The position numbers and the translations under genes were made by a program. Positions 24,599-35,071 of a stretch of DNA of 64,000 nucleotides are shown here, in pieces; position 1 is the first letter of the stretch; the number at the start of each line of letters is the position of its first letter. The notes beneath the pieces are model-generated. The model worked only from the letters and a program-made list of their open reading frames with translations. It searched no databases and was not told the origin of the DNA. Where the stretch lies: positions 1,860,001 through 1,924,000 of the forward strand of contig CP103035.1 of NCBI GenBank assembly GCA_024752435.1, given 5' to 3'. Source of the stretch: Allantophomopsis cytisporea (lineage: Eukaryota > Ascomycota > Leotiomycetes > Phacidiales > Phacidiaceae).

Positions 24599-26383
24599 TT
24601 ACGTGCTAAGTCGTCTGCTCAATTGCTGCAGGCTCTTATCATTATCGGCCTCTTTACTCGCTCTCTCCAAAGCTTGGGCTCTGTCGTCCTCCGTTTGCTT
24701 CGTAACCTCATCATGACTGGGTGGCAGCCTTTCGTTCTGCAAATCAACCTTTCTCGCATCCTCAAAGCTGCTGATGGCGTTCTTGATACCTTCGGCACCT
24801 AACATCAAGGTACCAGCTGGAAGTCTGCCACCAGAAGCAGTCTTGAGCTCAGTAACGCGCTCGGATTCCTCGCGAAGGACTTGGAAGACACGAGACAAGC
24901 GACCAATAGCCAAAATCTTGTTTTTGATTGCACGACGCTTGTACTCGATACTTTCTGGGTCGAGAGGACTGTTAATTGGCGGCGATACTGCGGTAGGAGA
25001 GATGCCAGATGGTGTGCTGTCCTCCTTGAGCTCGTCCTCGGAGCAAGTGCTCAAGATTGCAATCAACATGTCGGTGATCTTCTCGCCAACGAAGGGAAGA
25101 GACCATGTGAAGACATCCATGAAGTTCGGCAACCAGTACGGATGTGGTGTGCAGTTAAATTGACGAATATTCATGACGTTATTCTCATATTTCAACACAG
25201 CAGCCTTGTTGTTGTACACATCGAGGTAGTTTGGTGCCGAAAATATGGTCATTACTGAAGGGAATCCAGTCGTTCTTGTCTTTCGGTACATTCTGTAACC
25301 AGCATCTTGTGCTTCGTGGGCACGAATGATCGAGAGAAGGTTGTTCTTTTCGAGGAAATTACATGCGGCGGGGTATGAGAAGAAGTAAGAGCAACCTCTG
25401 ACGTGGTTGTGGACAAAATATTCGGACGTCTTCTCTTGACCAAACTCTTCGAGGGGATCGGCCCAGAGGATATCGCACATCAAACCGTGAGTAGGAGGCT
25501 CCCGGAAACGATCAATCTAAGAATTGTTAGCTGAGTCGCGCGACAAGTGGAATGATACATACACTCTTCAAATCATCCAAAGTATGCAGCTCAGGACTCA
25601 GACCTCCATGAATACACAAGAATTGCTTGTTCATGACAGCAGCCAAAGGTAATGCGCAGAAAGAATCCATGCATGCCTCGTATATTCTCTCCGAGTACTT
25701 GTGCTTACACTCAAGCTTGAATGTGAAGTAATCTGTCAAATGTCTACATTCGTGGTTTCCGCGAAGAAGCCAGAGAGTGTTTGGGTACCAAATCTTCAAA
25801 GACCACAAGTATAAAACACATTCAATACTGAAGTAACCACGATCAACGTAATCTCCAAGGAAAAGGTATCTTGTCTCGGATGGATCTCCTCCCACCTCAA
25901 AGAGCTTCATCAAATCATAGTATTGACCGTGAACATCTCCACAGACGGTGATTGGGGCATCCATCTCCAACAGATTTGGCTCCTGCTTCAAGACTTTAGT
26001 TCCCTCCTCGATAATGAACAATGCCTGCTCTTCGGTGAGGCGTCCTTCGCGGTAGAAGTGCTGCTTGAGGAACTGAAGATTTGGTTTCGAAGGGTCTACT
26101 GGCGAGAAGAACTGCTCGTCGGTAGGAGGATGCATAGCAGGTGCCTGGACATCTGCGCGAATCTGATCAGCGGTGCTCTCTATAGCCTTGTTTTCGACTT
26201 CTCCTTACCCCTGCACACTCTTTCCATTGTGCTGACCTGATTGCCATCTTCCATAGTATGCAAGGTGAAATCAATTTCCGGCACTGGCTTCTTCTCATGG
26301 AGGGCACGCAGAGCATTGTCGATTTGTGCCTTGCTCTGGTCCGGTCCACCAGTATGCGGGGTCTTTTGAGCTTCGCCTTCCAT
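24599..26383 (-). CDS. cnaA: calcineurin catalytic subunit A (PP2B)
   Basis: Ca2+/calmodulin-dependent Ser/Thr phosphatase that acts through Crz1 in ion stress, morphogenesis and virulence of many fungi. Exon 1 26383-26209, exon 2 26152-25563 and exon 3 25516-24599, with introns of 56 bp (GTAAGG...GCGCAG) and 46 bp (GTATGT...TCTTAG), encode 560 residues. Metal-site motifs GDVHGQ (about 130), GDYVDRG (about 159) and GNHE (about 191) are intact, as are [14 protein letters not shown] and the calcineurin-B helix. The calmodulin-binding stretch [20 protein letters not shown] and an autoinhibitory [19 protein letters not shown] follow. The TAA stop at 24601-24599 sits inside a perfect GTAAGT donor, so a short terminal exon ending at 24533 (acceptor at 24549) is possible and would add a basic DRKK tail. 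Confidence 0.95.
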
Positions 26384-27101
26384 CGTGGCGCTAGGTGTTG
26401 GGAGGGGGGAAGTGAGCGTAGTGCTCGAGCGAAGGGAAGAGAGTTTTGCGTTCGGGATATTCGCCGATATCTATGCTATTTGGCAAGTAATGTAAAGAGT
26501 TGTTGAAGATTGGTTTTGAGTGATCTTGTTCGCAAGAAATGCGGAGGCGAAAGGTCGTTAAGCTGTGGTTTTGACACAGGAGCAGCTGGGGTGTGAGTTG
26601 AGCTATCGCGCGATCACAGTGTTTACACTATTGCCAAGTAATGTAAAGATTTCGTTATCGAGAGGCCGAAGTAATGATAACGGCGTCGATGAGGGTATAA
26701 ATATGCAGTGTCTTTTCTAATGAAGATTATCTGCGACAAGGTGAAGGTGTTTTCGGGAGGGATGATTTGGTTGAAATCAATTGTGTAGGGCTGAAGATGA
26801 CAGGACAGCACGTACTTCTCACAGTAACAAGACTGGGAACTTTGGGTTGGTTAACAGATTGAGGCGAAATGGGGGAAGGAGGGGGGTAAGTGAATGATGT
26901 CGCTGGTAAGCGATTCGATTCAGTGGCTGGAGTAGTGTGATCAGCCAGTAGAAGAGCTGCGAAAAGAGACGAGAGAGGGGGATACGATGGAGAAAGATAG
27001 AATTCAACAACAAGAACAACAATTCTTTCGTATTTACACTGCGAAGAATCGAATTAGATTGTTTGGATGACCTATTGTTTCAATAATAAGCATGAATTGC
27101 G

Positions 27102-27163
27102 ACCATCATTCTCATTATCATCATCGCCATCGCCATCATCATCGTCGTCATCATTCATCCTTC
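27102..27163. repeat. ATC-rich trinucleotide tract
   Basis: Imperfect CATCAT/CATCGC units on the plus strand between the divergent cnaA and small-protein genes. Confidence 0.8.
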
Positions 27164-28072
27164 ATTTCCAGATTTCAAATGTTGATATCCCCTTCGCCAT
27201 CTCTCTTGCTGTTGCTGACATCCGCCCTCTCCCCTTCTCCTTCTCGGTGTGGCTCTCTCAGTAAGAAGGGGGTAAAATGAGTGGATCTTGCTGGACTTCA
27301 TGACTGCTTCACTCGAACCTCGGACCCTTTTTCTTGTTAACTTTTGTCACTTGCTGCCTTGTTCTTGACTAGCATCAACCTTACACGATTTGCCCGGACC
27401 ATCTGAGCCTCAATTTTGAGCTTTCGTTAAGGTAAGCAAGTGATGAAGTGTGGAGAAGAAGCAGTCGAAGGAGAGCGGGCGATGTTCCTAGTTCGCCCGA
27501 CGGTCAAGGACCGAGGAGGCGGCTTTGGACCTCAGGTTGAGTTGATGACAATAATAGATCGCCGGTCGAGGTCCCAACCCTCAGCGATAAGGTATGAGAA
27601 GTGAGCAGGTGAGCGAGTATGGTACCTAAGGTACACGAGGCTGAGCTACTTTCAATTGACTCGACATAACTCTCAGATATCCTTGACGTTCGAATCCTCG
27701 TTGATACACTAGACGAATCTTCAGCAGATAATATTCTCACTCTCACTCGAGAGCTCAAACACTTATTTGAATAAATGTCGAAGTCGTCTTCATTTTAGAT
27801 GCAGAAAGCGTTCGACCAAGCAACATATTTCAGTACCACTTGTGAGCTCATAGACACAAATAAAATACTGTACCTTGCCTACTCGATCAGCCAGCCACGT
27901 ACTCCCTACTTCAATATCCAGTATTCGCAACTCTCATCTAGGAAATATTCAAAGTCTCACGAGAACCGCGAGTAGGGTCCGATCGTGAAAGATATTGCGA
28001 CTCCATTTGTTCGATTTGTAAAGAAGCAGCGAAACTACCGCGAGCTCTGGTTGAGAATCATGCATGACAATA

Positions 28073-28120
28073 GTAAGTCAATTTCTTATGAATATGACAC
28101 TGCTTCTAACTGCCTTCCAG
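28073..28120 (+). other. probable 5'-UTR intron of the downstream small gene
   Basis: A GTAAGT donor at 28073 and a CTTCCAG acceptor ending at 28120 define a 48-bp intron. It lies 92 bp before the chosen ATG. Length and consensus match the coding introns in this window. No ATG with a good coding context precedes it in frame, so it is read as untranslated. Confidence 0.5.
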
Positions 28121-28212
28121 GATCACATCCTCTGCTTGCGCAAATACCATTGACAGTATCTCCATTTATATCCCTACCTACAGCTACGACATTACCATAT
28201 ACATACAAAGCC

Positions 28213-28632
28213 ATGCCATCCTCACTACCGCCTTCATCAACCGGAGCTGGCTCTGGCGAAGAGAATCCCAAATATGTAGTCTCCTCATCAGGCCATGCAG
28301 CACACCCAAAAGATATCATCGCATCGTGCAAAGCTCTCCAAGCCTACATTCAAAAGATGCAAGATGATGCGGACAAGGAGTTGAAAGAGTGGGAGGAGGC
28401 TACAAAGGCGAGAGAGCTAGCAGAGAAGAGGAGGCTTGCACCAGGTTGGTTGGACAGTGATGCTAGAATATTGGAACCTGCGAAAAAGTATGAAACAAAA
28501 GAGGGACAAAGCAGTCTTGTGGATGACGATGTATCAAGTGCTGAGGCATCTGGATTGAGCGCTGGTTTAGTGAATGCTCCTGATCAAGAAGGAAAAGAGC
28601 TCGACAGAGCATTCGGAGGCATGAACATATAA
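28213..28632 (+). CDS. small conserved fungal protein (possibly DUF5315-like)
   Basis: A 139-residue, mostly disordered protein beginning MPSSLPPSSTG. The centre is a charged amphipathic helix (IIASCKALQAYIQKMQDDADKEL and on through EWEEATKARELAEKRR) followed by LAPGWLD and an acidic Ser-rich tail. This helix-plus-APGWLD layout resembles the small fungal DUF5315 type, a tentative name from memory. No signal peptide, membrane span or catalytic motif is present. The frame is open further upstream but without an ATG of good context, and a consensus intron occupies 28073-28120, so the start at 28213 is preferred. The next gene follows in the same direction about 190 bp on. Confidence 0.7.
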   Translation: MPSSLPPSSTGAGSGEENPKYVVSSSGHAAHPKDIIASCKALQAYIQKMQDDADKELKEWEEATKARELAEKRRLAPGWLDSDARILEPAKKYETKEGQSSLVDDDVSSAEASGLSAGLVNAPDQEGKELDRAFGGMNI

Positions 28633-28821
28633 TCCTCTAAATCGAATCATCACGAAAATTCCCAATTACTGCTCAAATACCCTAATTACTTCTATGTTGC
28701 ATTCCTACGATTTCCCATGATATGACGATGTTTGCTCCTGTGATATCAGGCACGAACAATGTGCGACCTCAAGCTTCAAGCTCTGGAATTTCGAAGTCTG
28801 CTCTGGCTCGTCACAATCCCA

Positions 28822-30750
28822 ATGCCTCCACGATTACCTCGATCTGCCGCTGGCAGTTCGAAGCTCGCTCTCCCAGTAAGAAACGTGAAGTTCTGTCCAT
28901 CGTGTTCGATATGTCGTGTCTCCACGACGTCAAAACGGAAAGTTCTTCTTAGCTCTTCACGAACACAGCGCCTGCGCAAATACTCCGATTCCACTGCCAA
29001 TGCCTCATTCACGCCCAGAGCCATACCAAAGGTCACGGCCGTTGACTCTGAGCTTCACACTGCTCTCTCGGACTTGCAGAAGCAGGCCGGAAGCTACCTC
29101 GACATTTCACGACTGCAGCTCGCACTACGAGGAATTGAGCAGGGTGCTGGCACAGAAGTCATACGTATTGCGGTGTTGGGGTCGAGACGGGCCAATGTGG
29201 TGAAGGAGTTATTGAGAGTTCTACTGGCAGACCCATTGGTAGACGAACAGCCGTGGGAGGAAATATTGAGGGCGGATACCAAGCAGGCAATTCTATTGCG
29301 ATTGGGTGAGGATAGTGCGCATATGAGCTCGAATAACGCTCTTGTGAAGGAGATCTTTGTGTCTTCACCGACATTGAATGGACACAGTGTGGAGTTGCTC
29401 TTGTTAAGCACGGATCTGGCGGCCTTACGAGAAGATGATGGGTCTGGAATTCTTGTTCCTACGATTGAGATACCAATGTCGACAAGTGGGCGACATACAC
29501 CTGTCACGACACCAGTTCATAAAGCTATCATTGTTGGATCTGGACTATCCGATGTCGCTGCCATCATGAACGTCCCCTCACATTATGACCCATCAATCCT
29601 TACATCTGCAGTAGATATTTCAAATTACCCTGCAGATGATTCCTCACCAATCCGAGTCATCGACATAAACCTTGCTTCTTCAGCTTTGGAGGTCTTCCGT
29701 AAAAGCGTTAACAATGCTATGACCTACGAAGAAAGGTGGTTTCGAAGCAATGTACCCTCAATATTGGAGTGGATCAAATCCGGCGCCAAAGATACAGAAG
29801 GAGAAATGAAGGCTCCGGTTCGCAATCTCATATCTTCCATTATAAAGGAGACTTCTCAAAACATAGAAAGCGCCCATGCAGCCAGAGTAAGAGCGAACGA
29901 AGCAAATCTGGTGCCACTAGCAACACTGAAAAGTCTTCATCACGGCTTGAATACCTGGGCAGAGCGTGCCCATACCGAATTACGAGATCAACTAGAAGCT
30001 GCCTTCGCCGGACACCGGTGGCGCAAGCTGAGCTGGTGGAAGCTTTTCTGGCGGGTTGACGACGTATCAATGATATCGACCGACATCATGACCCAGCGTT
30101 TCCTTCCCGAATCCGAAAAGGAGGCTATTTTCCTGGCTGGTAGGATTGAGCAAGCAGGCGTCTTTTCCCAGGTTCCAGATTGGAACCCAAATTGGGCTTA
30201 CAAGACCACTGAACCTGCAGATCTGGCAGCTGGGGGTTCAACACCACCTCTTGGTACTGAACCACCCCCTCCCCGACTTATTGATGTTGTGAGCAAGCCA
30301 GACTTTGAGCTTGGAACAGTGATTTATCAACAGCCATGGCCTCTTCAGATCCCCATTGCACGTTCGGCACTGCTCCTCAACGCAGTTCCTGCATTACAAG
30401 CACTTGCCCAAAAGCTCGTACTTCAAACTCTGTCCACTTCCGCCGTCAGCAGTGTTTTCGCAGGACTGATCTACATGAGCACGTTGACGACAACCATCTA
30501 CGAGGCGGGTGCTGTGGCTGCTTTGGGCACTGTGTGGAGTTTGAAGAGGATGCAAAAGAAGTGGGAAACTGCTCGGGGATACTGGGAAGGTGAAGTGAGG
30601 GAGGAAGGCCGTAGGGCTGTCAAGGAAGTTGAGGGAGCTTTGAAAGAGGTGCTTGTTAGACCGGCTGAGATCGCTGTGACAAGGGAGAGTGAGGAGGCTG
30701 AAATTGCTAAGGCGGCCATCGAGAGAGTCAAGAAGGCTCTGAAGGTGTAA
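28822..30750 (+). CDS. mitochondrial Mmc1-like protein (tentative)
   Basis: Single-exon gene of 642 residues from ATG 28822; an in-frame ATG at 28759 would add 21 residues. The start MPPRLPRSAAGSSK leads a long Arg/Ser-rich presequence ending near RKYSDST, typical of matrix import. After it come an alpha/beta-looking domain (IRIAVLGSRRANVVKELLR, a position where a P-loop might have been but without the GK[ST] signature), a helical middle (MTYEERWF, HAARVRANEANLVPLATLKSL, LSWWKLFWRVDDVSMI) and a C-terminal part with two hydrophobic spans around LNAVPALQALAQKLVLQTL and AVSSVFAGLIYMSTL. The layout is that of a conserved fungal inner-mitochondrial protein I associate with the Mmc1 name. The function is not established here. 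Confidence 0.75.
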   Translation: MPPRLPRSAAGSSKLALPVRNVKFCPSCSICRVSTTSKRKVLLSSSRTQRLRKYSDSTANASFTPRAIPKVTAVDSELHTALSDLQKQAGSYLDISRLQLALRGIEQGAGTEVIRIAVLGSRRANVVKELLRVLLADPLVDEQPWEEILRADTKQAILLRLGEDSAHMSSNNALVKEIFVSSPTLNGHSVELLLLSTDLAALREDDGSGILVPTIEIPMSTSGRHTPVTTPVHKAIIVGSGLSDVAAIMNVPSHYDPSILTSAVDISNYPADDSSPIRVIDINLASSALEVFRKSVNNAMTYEERWFRSNVPSILEWIKSGAKDTEGEMKAPVRNLISSIIKETSQNIESAHAARVRANEANLVPLATLKSLHHGLNTWAERAHTELRDQLEAAFAGHRWRKLSWWKLFWRVDDVSMISTDIMTQRFLPESEKEAIFLAGRIEQAGVFSQVPDWNPNWAYKTTEPADLAAGGSTPPLGTEPPPPRLIDVVSKPDFELGTVIYQQPWPLQIPIARSALLLNAVPALQALAQKLVLQTLSTSAVSSVFAGLIYMSTLTTTIYEAGAVAALGTVWSLKRMQKKWETARGYWEGEVREEGRRAVKEVEGALKEVLVRPAEIAVTRESEEAEIAKAAIERVKKALKV

Positions 30751-31666
30751 TGTACGATAGACCTGATACCATACCTTCCCCAACTAGAACGTGATTACTA
30801 TTGTTCCTGTTTAACTCGCTCGAAACGGAAGGCAAAGCAGTTGAAGGTCCAGAAACATGAGAAATTAATAAGTATGACCATTTAGGAATAAATCATAATG
30901 AAATTCATTTCGATACTTGTGACTTGCTTGTCCCTGACATTTGTAAAGCTTACTGTGGAAGTGTATTTGGTGTATCTAGACATACATGGGGAAGTAGTCA
31001 ACGCTTATTTACTCCGCCATGACATTTAGACAATGAGATGCGGCGTTCGCTCGAAATGGATTTCCCGCTCACTAGGATACATAGAATTCGTTCACTCCCA
31101 TAGGATAAAAATATCATAATGTTACTTAGATATGATTCGTAGTACGATTCATGCAAGAAGCTTATAGTAAATCTCCACTTATTAAACTAGTGATTTCAAT
31201 CGAACCATTGGTCTGGGATAGATGTGTTTATGCAGGATCGGCCGCTGGTCCGTCGTCATCTTGCATGTACGGAATAACCTCATACTAATTATTGAAGGAA
31301 CTTATGTACGATGGAATTTTGCAGTCGTATTCTCGTTGTATATGGTGTTTTCAACCATCAATTATCATCCCAATTACGATTCCGAAATATCTGAACCAAT
31401 TTTCTACCGACTTTTGCCTCAAATATGACTTTGTGAGTTTTCCACATTTATCTTATTATTTGTAAATTTGGATATGCATCTACTTGCGAGACATTACCTA
31501 CAGAAAAACAATAAAACAGCTTTGAACTGTTATTTCAATATCTTCCTCTCATCACAAACTTTGCATGGAGGTAGCCGTATATGTACATATGATTCATAAT
31601 CTATACAAAAATTCTAGCCTTCAGTATCTGCCATCCAGCACGCCAAAACCTAAGCAAATAGCCCTC
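30751..31666. other. convergent intergenic region
   Basis: AT-rich 3' flank between two convergent genes. A 68-codon chance frame at 31222-31428 has no protein-like character. Nothing else seen. Confidence 0.5.
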
Positions 31667-32723
<1,057 letters not shown>

Positions 32724-35071
32724 GTTGGATGAATGAGAGAAGGGTCGTTTTGTTATTTGACGTGTTAAGATGTGAGATGAGGGTGCGGAATTGTGAATTG
32801 AAGCTGGATTGGAAATAGGTCGAGGGTGAATCGAGAAGGAATAAAGAGATGGGGAAAGTGCTCTTCTTATAACTTGTACATGTGAAGACTTCATCCTAGT
32901 GCGGAGGATATCTATGGAACAAGCAAGCTCTAGGAGAGACACTGTGATCCGGGATAGCTGCAGCAAGGTGGACCTCGATGAACGCACTGAACCCAAAGGA
33001 TAGGAAGAAGCGGGGATTGGGGTTTATCGGAGACGGTGGGTAGTTTTGATTGCTTCAATATCGCTCACTTAGGAGATGAGGTTACGGATATGATTAGGTC
33101 AATGGATATGAGCCGTGGAGCTTTGCCAAGGAGTATAAATTAAGTGAAGATGATGGTCAAGAAGCCACTGGCAAGTGTTGTATTTAAGTAATGTAGTCAA
33201 GATATGTCTACTTATAACTCTGGTGAGTATGTGTTGATATAGAGGTGACTTTGGCTTTTCCGAGAAGAATGAGAGTCTGATGACAGCAGCAAAGAGAAGA
33301 TGGATAAATAGGAAGACACTTCGACACGGATTCTACAGTAGATCAATGGAATTGAAAGACTCAAGAGAGTTGAGAGACCGAACTGATGTTTCTCAATCTT
33401 ATAAATTGCTCGACGGGTAAGTGGCTTTCCATTGATTTTGCATGACGCGGGTGGAGGGGCAGACTGGCAGAAATGAACGCAGAGGACAAAGCTCTGACCA
33501 TAGGAGGAGGGGTAGCGTGCAGCTGCAACAACATGGGCGTATGTCTGTCTCTGTCTGTCTTATCGCTATGCCGCATGCACAGTCCTCTTTAAAGTACAAA
33601 CCAGCAAACACTCTCATGGCGCACCGCAGCAACAATATGACTGGTCGTCTTCTCGATGAAAGCAGTGCAAGATCACTAGTAACCATCCAGATACAGTATG
33701 TGACATGAAAAATAATCTTTTGAAATATACATAGATACTAACCGTAGTTATATATGTTGTATGTAATTATATACCTCAGTTCTCGCTCCAATAATATGTG
33801 TAGCGCCCAGAACCGAGTTAGACATCTCAACACTTCTCGTCTGGTATTCTCGACCTCACAAACACCCTCTCTTTAATTCGGACTTTGAAGACCATCTCCG
33901 TAATATTCCAGGAGACCGCTTCATCTATATAATCTTGATCAATTCATTCACACTCAGCCTCGATAGACACCGCAACAAGATCCATGCTTCTATGTGTTCT
34001 CCGTCCCACTTAGTATCGCCGACTCCTCACCGAGATTCCCCAGGCCCATCCCATATCGTCCGGAGTACTCCGTATGGGGTTGGTTATACGCAGATTCGTA
34101 GTATTGGGCGGAGGAAGGCTTCTTTCATCTCTCGCCGCCTCAGGTGCTTCCGAGACTCTTATTTTCTCAATGTCATCCAATCGATCAATGGAGTTCGTCT
34201 GCTTCTGCTTCTGCTCTTCTTCGATATGCACTTTGTCCTAACGTCGTAATCGTTTGTACCTTCACCGTTGATATTCCACGGCATTGGCTTCCCTCCACAA
34301 AACGAGATGTGAGCCTTCTCAACGCTGAAAGAACGCTGAAAGACGCCCTTAAACTGCAACTAAAGAGATGGTATTTCAACTTTTACTTACCATCACATAC
34401 TCCCACGAAAACAATACTCACCAACAGGTAGGATGCTTCCCGTACATATTTCTCATCCATATCAAAATGTTTCATAGTATTTAGCATTGGTGCGCATTCC
34501 ATTCTCTTCCTGTTACACAAATTCTTTTCGAAAGACACGCACGCAAACGCGTATGATTTTGTTCCGTGCTCTCATCACAGCTCGTGTTCACAAGCTCCAC
34601 CTTCCCTGCTCTACTATGGCAGGTTCAAATTTCCCATCATTCTTCTTATTGCTGTTTCGATCACCTTGGGGTCCATTATGCCTTCTTTTGAACCCTGTTG
34701 GGTGCTTGCGAGGTAAGAGAACGAATGAGGTCTCCTTAATTCCTCTTGAGGAATGCATTTTCGCCTACTTCTCATTCCTCGTGACAAGACAGCCCCGATA
34801 TCAACTCTTTTATGCTGCAACGCCTTCGCCATTATTCGTCTTTTTCGTCTTCCCTTTGAATCTGTCACTATCAACAATACTACAGCTTTCGTTCTTCGAA
34901 GCGTACACGGAGTGAGTAAATGGCTATCACAACTCACGACTTACGCCTCAACCCCTGGGAGCCTCTTGAATATCGACCAGACGAAGTTACCACTGAGGAT
35001 ACCAGCAACGTATGCAATTGCGATCCGCCAGAAATTCGAGAATCCTGCATAGACGTACTCTGGCTTCTTGA
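32724..35071. other. divergent region with possible upstream exons
   Basis: Promoter of the minus-strand SDR and upstream part of the plus-strand membrane-protein gene. From about 34,490 to 35,070 there are open frames, a GTGAGT donor at 34912, a CCAG acceptor near 35000 and a cysteine-rich reading (CNCDPPEIRESC) that could be N-terminal exons of the next gene. Their frame does not join it without a one-base shift. The rest shows no gene. Confidence 0.4.

Larger units (their letters stand above)
26384..28212. other. divergent promoter region between cnaA and a small gene
   Basis: Shared upstream region of two divergent genes. It contains an ATC/TCG repeat tract (27102-27163) and an apparent 5'-UTR intron for the plus-strand gene (28073-28120). 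No other gene is supported. Confidence 0.6.
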
